DNA of 64,000 bases from an uncultured Clostridia bacterium (lineage in GTDB: Bacteria; Bacillota; Clostridia; Oscillospirales; Ruminococcaceae). Positions within the stretch are counted from its first letter, which is position 1; each line of letters starts with the position of its first letter. Both the position numbers and the translations under genes were made by a program. The notes under the pieces were generated by a model. The model had not been told where the DNA came from and made no database searches. It saw nothing but the letters and a program-made list of their open reading frames with translations. Of the stretch, positions 8,861-16,909 are shown piece by piece. The DNA lies in contig CAMCPM010000011.1 of NCBI GenBank assembly GCA_945876755.1, positions 1-64,000 of the forward strand, in the 5' to 3' direction.

Positions 8861-9808
8861 ATGGCTTACAAGGTTTTTATAGACGGTCAGGAGGGCACTA
8901 CGGGGCTTAGGATAATTGAAAGATTTAAAAACAGGACGGACGTGGAGCTGCTTAAAATAGACGAGGATCTGAGAAAGAGCGCTCTTGAAAGAAAGCGTCT
9001 TATAAACGAATCTGACTTTACTTTTCTGTGTCTGCCCGACGCAGCTGCGATAGAGTCGGTTTCGCTCTGCGAAAACAAGAACACGAGGATAATTGACGCT
9101 TCCACGGCGCACAGGACAAATCCTGCGTGGGCTTACGGTCTGCCGGAGCTTTCAAAGCAGCACAGGGAGAAGATAGCTTCCTCAAAGAGGGTGGCTGTTC
9201 CCGGCTGTTATGCAAGCGGCTTCAATGCGGCGCTTTATCCTGTTGTGAAAGAGGGTCTTATTGCGCCCTATCACCCGATAATCTGTCATGCAGTTTCGGG
9301 ATACAGCGGCGCAGGAAAGAAAACTATTGCGGTTTATGAGGGTGAAAACAAGCCCGATGAGTACAATTCGCCGAGACAGTATTCCATGGGCAAGCAGCAC
9401 AAGCACATCAAGGAAATGATGGCTGTTTCGGGACTTTCCTACCCTCCCATATTCAACCCTATCGTGGACGACTACTACAATGGAATGGTTGTGACTATTC
9501 CTCTGCATCTGCGCGCTATGGCGAAAAAGACCTCGGCAAAGCACGTTTGGGAGGTAATGGCGGAGCATTATGAGGGACAGAATTTCGTTAAGGTAATGCC
9601 GTTTCAGGGTGAAGGCGTTCTTGCGGACGGTTTCCTTGCGGCGAATACTCTAAAGGATACCAACCTTATGCAGATATTCGTTTTCGGTAACGATGATCAC
9701 GTTCTGCTCTGCTCACGGCTCGATAACCTCGGCAAGGGCGCTTCCGGCGCGGCAATCCAGTGCATGAACATTATGATGGGCATTGACGAAACAACCGGAT
9801 TAATATAA
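8861..9808 (+). CDS. argC: N-acetyl-gamma-glutamyl-phosphate reductase, type 2
   Basis: NADPH-dependent reduction of N-acetylglutamyl phosphate to the semialdehyde. The N-terminal FIDGQEGTTGLRI is the nucleotide-binding loop of the shorter type 2 ArgC (TIGR01851-like), not the GASGYTG form of type 1. VPGCYASGFNAALYP carries the catalytic Cys. The ATG at 8861 is chosen because GAAAGGA lies upstream; an in-frame TTG at 8843 is less likely. Product is 315 aa. The stop codon overlaps the left inverted repeat of the neighbouring S23-type element. Confidence 0.93.
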   Translation: MAYKVFIDGQEGTTGLRIIERFKNRTDVELLKIDEDLRKSALERKRLINESDFTFLCLPDAAAIESVSLCENKNTRIIDASTAHRTNPAWAYGLPELSKQHREKIASSKRVAVPGCYASGFNAALYPVVKEGLIAPYHPIICHAVSGYSGAGKKTIAVYEGENKPDEYNSPRQYSMGKQHKHIKEMMAVSGLSYPPIFNPIVDDYYNGMVVTIPLHLRAMAKKTSAKHVWEVMAEHYEGQNFVKVMPFQGEGVLADGFLAANTLKDTNLMQIFVFGNDDHVLLCSRLDNLGKGASGAAIQCMNIMMGIDETTGLI

Positions 9809-9839
9809 TTCGTAATGCGTAATGCTTAATTCGTAATTA
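9807..9839 (+). repeat. Left inverted repeat of the S23-type element
   Basis: 33 bp made of GTAATGC/GTAATTC heptamers. It is the inverted partner of 10288-10320 (29/33) and supplies the last two bases of the argC stop codon. Confidence 0.8.
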
Positions 9840-9872
9840 TTGCGGGCTGTTAATTTATCGGGGAAATGTTAT

Positions 9873-10223
9873 ATGTCAGAAAATATTATTGTTGATAAAA
9901 GCAAGGCGTTTGCTTTGCGTATTATCAAGATGTATAAATTTCTTTTAAATGAAAAGAAAGAATATATACTTTCAAAGCAGGTGCTTAAAAGCGGTACAAG
10001 TATAGGAGCAAACGTAAAGGAAGCTATACGGGGTCAGAGCAAGGCGGATTTTTATGCTAAAATGAATATTGCATTAAAAGAAGCGAGTGAGACCGAATAT
10101 TGGCTTGAGCTGCTTGGGGAAAGCGGATATATCGAAAAAAGTCATTTTAACAGCATTTATTCGGATTGTCAGGAGATAATAAAGATTTTAATGTCAATAA
10201 CAAAGTCACAGAACAATATGTGA
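9873..10223 (+). CDS. Four-helix-bundle protein, S23/IVP-like family
   Basis: 116-aa all-helical protein. SKAFALRIIKMYKFL, followed by ILSKQVLKSGTSIGANVKEA and then ADFYAKMNIALKEASETEYWLELL, matches the pattern of the S23 ribosomal/intervening-sequence four-helix-bundle family. Known relatives are encoded by intervening sequences in 23S rRNA genes and include the accessory variability determinant (Avd) of diversity-generating retroelements; these are basic nucleic-acid-binding oligomers. The ATG at 9873 with GGGG upstream is chosen over an upstream in-frame TTG at 9840 inside the repeat region. No reverse transcriptase or rRNA is nearby. Function here is unknown. Confidence 0.85.
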   Translation: MSENIIVDKSKAFALRIIKMYKFLLNEKKEYILSKQVLKSGTSIGANVKEAIRGQSKADFYAKMNIALKEASETEYWLELLGESGYIEKSHFNSIYSDCQEIIKILMSITKSQNNM

Positions 10224-10287
10224 TGTCTAACAGTGCATATTTTTTAATGAAATTTATTTAATGCGATAGTAACGCAGAATGTGTAAA

Positions 10288-10320
10288 TAATTACGCATTA
10301 CGCATTACGAATTACGCATT
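10288..10320 (-). repeat. Right inverted repeat of the S23-type element
   Basis: 33 bp, the inverted partner of 9807-9839. Read on the minus strand it is a run of GTAATGC/GTAATTC heptamers and differs from the solo copy at 14677-14709 at only one position. Confidence 0.8.
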
Positions 10321-10338
10321 TAAAAAGAGGTTATGGAT

Positions 10339-11571
10339 ATGGATAGCTTTAAAATAATCGACGGCGGCGTTTGTGCCGCAAAGGGATTCAAGGCAAGCGG
10401 TGTTTACTGCGGAATCAAAGAGAATCCCACAAAGAAAAACGACATCTGTCTGATAGTTTCGGACGTTTTATGCAACGCGGCAGGTGTATACACCTCCAAC
10501 AAGGTGAAGGGTGCGCCTGTTGTGGTTACGAAAAATAATCTCGCAAAAAGCGGCGGAAAGGCTATGGCTGTTATCGCAAACTCCAAGAACGCCAACACCT
10601 GCAATGCCGACGGTGAGGAAAAGGCTATGGAAATGTGCCGCCTGACCGCCGACGCTCTGGGCATTGTTCCTGAGCAGGTGATTGTTGCGTCAACGGGCGT
10701 TATCGGTCAGATCTTGCCTATCGAGCCTATACGGGAGGCTGTTCCCAAGCTGGTTGAGAAGCTTTCCTATACGGGAAATGTTGAGGCTGCAACAGCTATT
10801 ATGACTACCGACACGGTGAAAAAGGAATATGCTGTTGAATTTACCGTTGGCGGCAAGCTTTGCAGAATGGGCGGTATGGCTAAGGGCAGCGGTATGATTC
10901 ACCCCAACATGGCGACCACGCTGAATTTTATAACTACCGACTGTGCGGTTTCGGCGGAGCTGCTTCAAAAGGCGCTTTCCGAGATAGTAAAGGTTACATA
11001 TAACTGTCTTTCCGTGGACGGTGACCAGTCCACAAACGATACCTGTATGCTGATGTCCTCGGGACTTGCGGAAAACTCCGAAATTACCGAAGAAAATGCA
11101 GATTTTGACACCTTTAAGGCGGCTCTTTATCAGGTAATGGCGAACCTCACCCGTATGCTTGCTAAAGACGGCGAGGGTGCTACAAAGCTGCTGACCTGCG
11201 TATGCTCCTCTGCGCCTGACCTTGATACTGCTATCATTGTGGCAAAGAGCGTTATCCGTTCTCCCCTGTTCAAGTGTGCGATGTTCGGTGCAGACGCAAA
11301 CTGGGGACGTGTTCTCTGCGCTATCGGTTACGCTGAGGCTGAGTTCGACATAAACAAGGTTGACGTTGACCTTGCTTCAAAGTCGGGACGTATCGCTGTT
11401 TGCAGGAACGGTGCAGGTGTTGAGTTCTCCGAGGATGAGGCTAAGAAGATACTCACTGAGGACGAGATAGAAATTTATATTGAGCTTAATCAGGGTGAGA
11501 CTTCCGCTACTGCGTGGGGCTGCGACCTTACATATGATTATGTTAAGATAAACGGAGATTATCGTTCTTAA
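10339..11571 (+). CDS. argJ: Glutamate N-acetyltransferase / amino-acid acetyltransferase
   Basis: Transfers the acetyl group from N-acetylornithine to glutamate (cyclic pathway) and in bifunctional forms can also use acetyl-CoA. The self-cleavage site is visible in KGSGMIHPNMATTL near residue 187, where the Thr starting TTL becomes the N-terminal nucleophile of the beta chain. AMFGADANWGRVLCAIGYAE is another family signature. The ATG at 10339 is preferred over 10333 because AAAGAGG ends only 2 nt before the first ATG and 8 nt before the second. Mono- or bifunctionality cannot be decided by eye. Confidence 0.96.
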   Translation: MDSFKIIDGGVCAAKGFKASGVYCGIKENPTKKNDICLIVSDVLCNAAGVYTSNKVKGAPVVVTKNNLAKSGGKAMAVIANSKNANTCNADGEEKAMEMCRLTADALGIVPEQVIVASTGVIGQILPIEPIREAVPKLVEKLSYTGNVEAATAIMTTDTVKKEYAVEFTVGGKLCRMGGMAKGSGMIHPNMATTLNFITTDCAVSAELLQKALSEIVKVTYNCLSVDGDQSTNDTCMLMSSGLAENSEITEENADFDTFKAALYQVMANLTRMLAKDGEGATKLLTCVCSSAPDLDTAIIVAKSVIRSPLFKCAMFGADANWGRVLCAIGYAEAEFDINKVDVDLASKSGRIAVCRNGAGVEFSEDEAKKILTEDEIEIYIELNQGETSATAWGCDLTYDYVKINGDYRS

Positions 11572-11658
11572 ATGCGGAAAATTAAAACGAAAGCTAAAGC
11601 TTTCGTTAGTGAAAAGTGAATAGTGAATAGTTGTTTTTATGGGCGGACAGCCGCTCCT
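11571..11658 (+). repeat. Composite intergenic repeat (heptamer remnant, hairpin, GC palindrome)
   Basis: An AATGCGGAA remnant is followed by a hairpin AACGAAAGC / GCTTTCGTT (11585-11606), then GTGAATAGTGAATAG direct repeats, then a GGGCGGACAGCCGCTCC palindrome (11641-11657). The hairpin with the same flank recurs at 14709-14731, and the GTGAA-type and GC-palindrome modules recur at 18031-18115. Confidence 0.6.
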
Positions 11659-11701
11659 ATATGGGGTAAAGGTTATTTATATAACGCTTGGGGGATCGAA
11701 A

Positions 11702-12244
11702 ATGAGAGAACAGCTTAAAATAAGTCCCAATGAGGCTCGCGAAATATTCGGTGCGGCTCTGCCCGAAACAGAAACTATCATTTCCTGCGGAGGATATGTG
11801 CAGCGCCGCATCGGGAAAACTGTTCTTTGCTTTGCGGAGCTGCTTTTCGGCATTGTCGGCACGGCGGTTTTCTTGTATATTGCCGCTTCTTTTTTGATTC
11901 GGGATAACGATATCAGCGAGGCGATCATTTCGCTGATGTTTGCCGCTCTGTTTATTGTGGCGGCAATCAAAGGTATCAGGGGTTTTATTTTTGGGAAAAA
12001 GCCTGTTTATTACGCTGTGACAAACAGGCGTGCAGTCAAGCTGTTCAAGGGTAAGGTCATTGATCGTGTTATGCTTTCTTCTGTAACAAAAACCGAAAAT
12101 GTTTTTGACGGGGAATGGGACACGGTCATTCTGCACACTACAAGCTTTACTAAAATTAAAATTCCTGTGGGCAGCGGCGGTGAAAGGCTGTGCTGTAAGA
12201 TAGATGAATGTGTGAAAAAATTATGGGAGCCTGTCAAGGACTGA
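11702..12244 (+). CDS. Small membrane protein with PH-like C-terminal domain
   Basis: 180 aa. Two hydrophobic helices (about residues 40-63 and 70-92) are followed by VYYAVTNRRAVKLFKGKVIDRVMLSSVTKTEN, which has the bacterial PH/YdbS-like pattern of strand, TNRR turn and strand. It probably sits in the cytoplasmic membrane with a cytosolic PH-like domain. The ATG at 11702 is preceded by GGGGG; a longer frame from 11639 begins inside an intergenic repeat. It lies between argJ and argB; no functional link is evident. Confidence 0.7.
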   Translation: MREQLKISPNEAREIFGAALPETETIISCGGYVQRRIGKTVLCFAELLFGIVGTAVFLYIAASFLIRDNDISEAIISLMFAALFIVAAIKGIRGFIFGKKPVYYAVTNRRAVKLFKGKVIDRVMLSSVTKTENVFDGEWDTVILHTTSFTKIKIPVGSGGERLCCKIDECVKKLWEPVKD

Positions 12245-12295
12245 TATTCCGGGCGGCATTGTTCCCGAAAAGAAATAAACAAGGAGTAAAGGAAA

Positions 12296-13180
12296 ATGGA
12301 TACAGCAAATATTTCAAACGAGGTAAAAATTGAAAATGATGTGCGTTCAAAAATTCTTATCGACGCACTTCCCTATATTCAGAGATATAACGGCAAGATA
12401 GTTGTTGTGAAGTACGGCGGAAACGCCATGACAAACGAGGCGCTTAAAGACGCTGTTATGAGCGACATCGTTCTGCTGTCGCTGGTCGGCGTAAAGGTGG
12501 TGCTTGTTCACGGCGGAGGTCCCGAAATAAATGATATGCTGAAAAGAGTCGGCATTGAAAGCAAGTTTATAAACGGGCTGCGCTACACCGATGAGGCTAC
12601 TGTGGACATCGTTAAGATGGTCCTTGCAGGAAAGGTCAACAAGGAGCTGGTTTCGCATCTTATCCAGCACGGTGGAAAGGCTCTCGGTCTGTGCGGAATA
12701 GACGGTCAGATGATAACTGCTCACAAGCTGGAGGGCGAGGTGGACCTCGGTTTTGTTGGCGAGATAGTGGATGTGAACACTACGGTCATTCACGATGCTC
12801 TTGACAACGGTTATGTTCCTGTAATTTCTACCGTTGCTTGCGACGAAGAGGGTCAGACCTACAACATAAACGCCGATACTGCTGCTGCAAGAATCGCTGC
12901 GGAGCTTGGTGCGGAAAATCTTATCCTTATGACGGACATTGTGGGTCTGCTTAAAGACAAGGACGACAGCAGCACGCTTATTCCGTCGGTACAGGTCAGC
13001 GAAGTGCCCTTTATGAAGAGACAGGGCATCATCAGCGGCGGTATGATACCGAAAATTGACTGCTGTGTTGAGGCAGTACGCCGCGGTGTAAAGAAGACCT
13101 GCATTATCGACGGCAGAGTTCCGCACTCGATACTTATTGAGCTTCTTACAAACGAGGGCGTAGGCACTCAGTTCATCTGA
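12296..13180 (+). CDS. argB: Acetylglutamate kinase
   Basis: Phosphorylates N-acetylglutamate, the second step of arginine synthesis. Amino-acid kinase fold: VVVKYGGNAM near residue 37, VLVHGGGPEINDML near 67, and GMIPKIDCCVEAVRRGVKKTCIIDGRVPHS near the C-terminus. The N-terminal helix region (about 20 residues before the first strand) is of the kind seen in arginine-inhibited hexameric enzymes, so feedback control by arginine is plausible. AAGGAG precedes the ATG. Length of 294 aa is typical. Confidence 0.97.
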   Translation: MDTANISNEVKIENDVRSKILIDALPYIQRYNGKIVVVKYGGNAMTNEALKDAVMSDIVLLSLVGVKVVLVHGGGPEINDMLKRVGIESKFINGLRYTDEATVDIVKMVLAGKVNKELVSHLIQHGGKALGLCGIDGQMITAHKLEGEVDLGFVGEIVDVNTTVIHDALDNGYVPVISTVACDEEGQTYNINADTAAARIAAELGAENLILMTDIVGLLKDKDDSSTLIPSVQVSEVPFMKRQGIISGGMIPKIDCCVEAVRRGVKKTCIIDGRVPHSILIELLTNEGVGTQFI

Positions 13181-13213
13181 TTTTCTTTTAACCTTTTAAC
13201 GGGGGTGACGGTT

Positions 13214-14671
13214 TTGTTTCTGGCGGCATTCTTATTATGGGTAATTTTTGGTGCGGCGGTGGTTGCGGACTTTTTCGATAAGCTGCCTCTTGAAAACGCT
13301 TTCGGCAGGATCATCGGCATGACGGTCCTTCCTCACGGAGTCATGATAGTGGGCGCCTGTACGGAATTATGGGCAGAAAAGCACGGTACAACAGACTGGC
13401 TTGGTATAGGCGGAGCCGTGGCTTTGCTGATACCCGTATGTCTTTTTGCGCTGTATTTTATGATAAGGCTTGCGGTAAAGCCATACAGAGTAAAATTTGA
13501 CAAGGCAACCGTAAACATAAGAATACGGGCTATGTACGGCGGAAAGATACTGCTGAAATACACGGCTATATCCCTTGCTTTTCAGACGGTTTATTACATA
13601 TTTGCAATAAAAAACAGCTTCTGGGGAGTTGGCAAGCCTGTCTGGATAACCGATGCGGTTATTGCGGGACTTATCATTCTCGGCTACGGCTTCAACGGAA
13701 TAATCCGCATTACGGTGCTTTGCAGGAGGCTGGGCATTGTCAAGAGAGTAGTATGCTTTTTCCTTTTGCCTGTGCCGATCGTTGGTATTTTTGCTCTTAT
13801 AAGTATGTACCGCACGGCAAAGGCGGAGTATGACTATGAAACTACCCGCAAAGCCTGTGAAAGTCAGCGCATCGAATCGCAGGTGTGCGCAACGAAATAT
13901 CCAATTCTGCTTGTTCACGGGCTGGGCTTCCGTGACTGGCGGTACTTCAACTACTGGGGAAGGATTCCCCGTGAGCTTATCAAGAACGGCGCAAAAATTT
14001 ACTACGGCAATCAGGAGGCGTGCGCTACCGTTGTTACCAACGCCGAAATGATACGGCAGAAGGTTCTTGAGATAATCGAAGAAACAGGCTGCGAAAAGGT
14101 GAACATTATTGCTCATTCAAAGGGCGGACTTGATGCACGTTATGCTATTGCGAAGCTTGGTATTGAGGACTATGTTGCAAGCCTTACTACAATGGGTACG
14201 CCTCATCACGGCTCGCAGGTAACAGATCTGGCAAACAAGCTTCCCGACAAGCTTTACCGAAAAGTTGCGGACTTTATGGACAGGAGATTCCGTGCGTTTG
14301 GGGATAAAAATCCCGATTTTTACACTGCTTGTCACCAGTTCAACAGCGATTATGCGGAGCAGTTCAACGAGGAGATAAAGGACTCGGAAAAGGTATATTA
14401 TCAGAGCTACGCTTCGGTAATGAAGAATATGTTCAGCTTTGACATTCTCGGGGCAACATGGCTTATGCTGAGCAGGTACGGCAAAAACGACGGTCTTGTT
14501 ACCGTTGAGTCGGCAAAGTGGGGAAACTTTAGGGGCGTATACGAAAGCAAGAGGATAAGGGGAATTTCCCACGGTGACACCATTGATCTAAAGCGTGAGG
14601 ACTATAAGGGCTACGACCCGAGAGAGGCATATGTGGAGATAGTCTCCGAGCTGAAAGAAATGGGATACTGA
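13214..14671 (+). CDS. Membrane-anchored alpha/beta-hydrolase (lipase-like)
   Basis: About 485 aa. The N-terminal 210 residues contain five or six hydrophobic helices. The C-terminal domain (about 225-485) is an alpha/beta-hydrolase of triacylglycerol-lipase type: YPILLVHGLGFRD oxyanion region near 230, the nucleophile elbow IIAHSKGGLDARY near 305 (A-H-S-x-G), TMGTPHHGS near 335, a candidate Asp in KNDGLVTVESAKW and a His in ISHGD. TTG at 13214 is chosen since GGGGG ends 8 nt upstream; a GTG at 13205 overlaps that site. Substrate unknown. Arginine genes lie on both sides. Confidence 0.8.
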   Translation: MFLAAFLLWVIFGAAVVADFFDKLPLENAFGRIIGMTVLPHGVMIVGACTELWAEKHGTTDWLGIGGAVALLIPVCLFALYFMIRLAVKPYRVKFDKATVNIRIRAMYGGKILLKYTAISLAFQTVYYIFAIKNSFWGVGKPVWITDAVIAGLIILGYGFNGIIRITVLCRRLGIVKRVVCFFLLPVPIVGIFALISMYRTAKAEYDYETTRKACESQRIESQVCATKYPILLVHGLGFRDWRYFNYWGRIPRELIKNGAKIYYGNQEACATVVTNAEMIRQKVLEIIEETGCEKVNIIAHSKGGLDARYAIAKLGIEDYVASLTTMGTPHHGSQVTDLANKLPDKLYRKVADFMDRRFRAFGDKNPDFYTACHQFNSDYAEQFNEEIKDSEKVYYQSYASVMKNMFSFDILGATWLMLSRYGKNDGLVTVESAKWGNFRGVYESKRIRGISHGDTIDLKREDYKGYDPREAYVEIVSELKEMGY

Positions 14672-14676
14672 TTTTT

Positions 14677-14709
14677 AATGCGGAATTCGTAATGCGTAAT
14701 GCGTAATTA
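14677..14709 (+). repeat. Solo copy of the S23-element inverted repeat
   Basis: 33 bp of GTAATGC/GTAATTC heptamers matching the right arm at 10288-10320 (reverse-complemented) at 32 of 33 positions, with no S23-type gene next to it. It is followed directly by the AACGAAAGC/GCTTTCGTT hairpin also seen at 11585. Confidence 0.8.
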
Positions 14710-14750
14710 AAACGAAAGCCAAAGCTTTCGTTGTTAGACCAAACAAAGTC

Positions 14751-14830
14751 CCGACGTTTTACGGTTTTGCGCTTGCGCAAAATTTCTCACTGTTATGACA
14801 GTTACGACAGGTGAGAAAAGTAAAACTCGG
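14751..14830 (+). other. Multibranched inverted-repeat structure before argD
   Basis: An outer stem CCGA-c-GTTTTAC (14751-14762) pairs with GTAAAAC-TCGG (14820-14830). It encloses the hairpin TTTTGCGC/GCGCAAAA (14765-14782) and the stem TTTCTCAC/GTGAGAAA (14783-14790 with 14811-14818). It lies in the 305-bp gap between the lipase-like gene and argD. That gap otherwise holds the solo repeat, a terminator-like hairpin and the argD promoter. Confidence 0.55.
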
Positions 14831-14831
14831 A

Positions 14832-14855
14832 AACGAACGCTTGCGCTCGTTTTTT
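14832..14855 (+). terminator. Rho-independent terminator upstream of argD
   Basis: AACGAACGC pairs with GCGCTCGTT with one mismatch and is followed by six T residues (14850-14855). It would end transcription from the argB/lipase side before the argD promoter. Confidence 0.7.
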
Positions 14856-14917
14856 GCAGGGGGACAGCCCAAAATGAAAATTGCTGCGATAAATTTGGCG
14901 GAATATTTTCCTAATGC

Positions 14918-14946
14918 TTGAAAAATTCACATAATCCTGTTATACT
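14918..14946 (+). promoter_or_regulatory. Probable sigma-A promoter of argD
   Basis: TTGAAA (14918-14923) and TATACT (14941-14946), 17-bp spacer, 30 nt before the argD start. Confidence 0.7.
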
Positions 14947-14976
14947 GGAAAGACACAGAAAAGCGAGGCAATTGTT

Positions 14977-16146
14977 ATGAGTACGATAGAAAAATTCAAC
15001 GAACACGTTATGGGTACTTACGGACGTTACCCTCTTGTTATGGAAAAGGGTGAGGGACGTACCGCTACCGACGAGGACGGCAAGGAATACATAGATTTTG
15101 GCAGCGGTATCGGTACGAACTCTCTCGGATACTGCGATAAGGACTGGGCGGACGCTGTCTGCGCTCAGGCGAGAGCCGTTCAGCACACATCAAATTACTA
15201 CTACACAAAAGTTCAGGCGGATTTCGCCGCAAAGCTTTCCGAGGTCACGGGATATGACAAAATGTTCTTCGGCAACAGCGGCGCTGAGGCTAACGAGTGT
15301 GCAATTAAAATTGCAAGAAAATATTCCTTTGACAAGTACGGCAAGGACGCAAAGCGTTACAACATTATCACTCTTGTGAACAGCTTTCACGGCAGGACGC
15401 TCACTACCCTTTCCGCTACCGGTCAGGACGTTTTTCACAACTACTTTTTTCCCTTTACAGAGGGATTCATAAATGTCCAGGCGAACAATATTGACGACCT
15501 CCGTGCGAAAATCGACGACAGCGTTTGTGCTGTAATGTTCGAGTTCGTTCAGGGCGAGGGCGGAGTTATCCCTCTTGAAAAGACGTTTGTGGACGAGATA
15601 TTCAGGCTCTGCGCCGAAAAGGATATTCTCACAATTGCGGACGAGGTACAGACAGGCGCAGGACGGACGGGAACCTTCCTTACGTCGGTGCAGTACGGTG
15701 TAAAGCCCAACATCACGACTCTTGCAAAGGGTGTTGCAGGCGGTGTGCCTGTGGGTATATGTCTTGCGGACGAAAAGTGCAGCGGCGTACTTGTGCCGGG
15801 TACTCACGGTTCGACCTTCGGCGGAAACCCTCTTGCCTGCGCAGGCGGACTTGCGGTAGTGAACAAGGTTTCCTCCGACGGCTTCCTTGATGAGGTAAAT
15901 GCAAAAAGCGATTATTTCAGAAAGAAGCTTATGGAGATACCCGAGATAGAGGGTGTGGACGGTCTTGGACTTATGCTTGGCGCAAGGCTTAAAACAAAGA
16001 CGGCTTCGGACATATGCCGCAGCTGCTTTGAAAACGGTCTGCTTATTCTGACGGCGAAAACAAAGCTCCGTTTCCTGCCGCCGCTTAATATTACATACGA
16101 TGAGATCGACAGAGGATTTGAGATACTGAGGAGGGTGCTTGAATAA
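14977..16146 (+). CDS. argD: Acetylornithine aminotransferase
   Basis: PLP-dependent class III aminotransferase converting N-acetylglutamate semialdehyde to N-acetylornithine. Motifs: GSGIGTNSLGYCD near residue 48, FFGNSGAEANECAIKIARKY near 97, NSFHGRTLTTLSATGQ near 135, ADEVQTGAGRTG near 219, and TLAKGVAGGVPVG near 246 with the Schiff-base Lys. 389 aa is the usual length. Translationally coupled to the next gene through a TAATG overlap. Confidence 0.96.
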   Translation: MSTIEKFNEHVMGTYGRYPLVMEKGEGRTATDEDGKEYIDFGSGIGTNSLGYCDKDWADAVCAQARAVQHTSNYYYTKVQADFAAKLSEVTGYDKMFFGNSGAEANECAIKIARKYSFDKYGKDAKRYNIITLVNSFHGRTLTTLSATGQDVFHNYFFPFTEGFINVQANNIDDLRAKIDDSVCAVMFEFVQGEGGVIPLEKTFVDEIFRLCAEKDILTIADEVQTGAGRTGTFLTSVQYGVKPNITTLAKGVAGGVPVGICLADEKCSGVLVPGTHGSTFGGNPLACAGGLAVVNKVSSDGFLDEVNAKSDYFRKKLMEIPEIEGVDGLGLMLGARLKTKTASDICRSCFENGLLILTAKTKLRFLPPLNITYDEIDRGFEILRRVLE

Positions 16147-16892
16147 TGTACTACGAAAAATACGGCAGCGATCTTAACCCTATTATTCTTTGCCTGCACG
16201 GAACAAACTATGTTCATTGCTTTTCAAAGCAGTGCGATTATTTTTCAAAGAATTACTGTGTGATAGTTCCGCATCTTCCGGGCTTCGGAAGAAACTGCGA
16301 CGTTACATTTTCCACTGAGCTTGCTTTGGCTCAGATAGTGGAATTTACTGCTAACCTTGGCAAAAAAGTCACGCTGATGGGATTTTCTCTGGGCGCTCAG
16401 CTTTGTCTGCCGCTTTTGTGCAGATACGGCGACCTTTTCAACGGAGCTGTTATGATAAGTCCGTGGCTTATCAAAGACCCTGCCGAGGTGGAAAAGGCTA
16501 TGAAGCAGCAGTCCGATAACGAGAAGCTTTCTAAAAACAAGCTTTTTATCGGTATCAACGGACTTGCAATGGGTCTTGACAAGGGTGAAAGGCAGGAGAA
16601 TGCCGAGTTCTGTCAAAATGTGAGCATGAACAGTATTCTTGCTTCTATCGACAACGGCATTCTGCTTTCGGACTATCCCGAATATAATACGATAGATAAG
16701 CCTATGCTGGCTTTGTGCGGTATCAAGGAGTCTGTTGACGTGAGAAAATCAGTCCGTACGCTTTCTATGCAGAATCCCCACTGTTCTTACGATATGTGGG
16801 ACGGCGCTGCGCATAACATTCCGTTCAAATACGCTTCCAGACTCAACAAGACTGTTGAGGAATTTGTCGATAAGATAAACACAAGAAAATAA
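16146..16892 (+). CDS. Alpha/beta-hydrolase family protein
   Basis: 248 aa, start codon sharing one base with the argD stop (TAATG), so coupled to argD. Alpha/beta-hydrolase signs: ILCLHGTNYVH near residue 15 (oxyanion loop), VIVPHLPGFGRN near 40, the nucleophile elbow LMGFSLGAQLCLPL near 79 (G-F-S-L-G), a C-terminal Asp region and DGAAHNIPFK with the probable catalytic His. No signal peptide. Placement between argD and argF suggests co-expression, but there is no recognised arginine-pathway role. Confidence 0.8.
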   Translation: MYYEKYGSDLNPIILCLHGTNYVHCFSKQCDYFSKNYCVIVPHLPGFGRNCDVTFSTELALAQIVEFTANLGKKVTLMGFSLGAQLCLPLLCRYGDLFNGAVMISPWLIKDPAEVEKAMKQQSDNEKLSKNKLFIGINGLAMGLDKGERQENAEFCQNVSMNSILASIDNGILLSDYPEYNTIDKPMLALCGIKESVDVRKSVRTLSMQNPHCSYDMWDGAAHNIPFKYASRLNKTVEEFVDKINTRK

Positions 16893-16909
16893 TCAGGAGG
16901 AATTTACCC

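Larger units (their letters stand above)
9807..10320. mobile_element. Candidate inverted-repeat-bounded element carrying an S23-type gene
   Basis: A 514-bp segment bounded by 33-bp inverted repeats (9807-9839 and 10288-10320). The arms match at 29 of 33 positions when one is reverse-complemented and consist of a GTAATKC heptanucleotide repeat. It contains a single small gene and lies precisely between argC and argJ, with the left arm overlapping the argC stop codon. No clear target duplication is visible. Mobility is inferred from the architecture and from a 32/33 match copy of the arm at 14677, not demonstrated. Confidence 0.55.

Noticed and set aside
9873-10223. S23-type gene as part of a diversity-generating retroelement
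   Set aside because: No reverse transcriptase, template repeat or variable-protein gene is found in the window.
9807-10320. Heptanucleotide repeats as a CRISPR array
   Set aside because: Units are 7 bp and contiguous, with no unique spacers and no cas genes.
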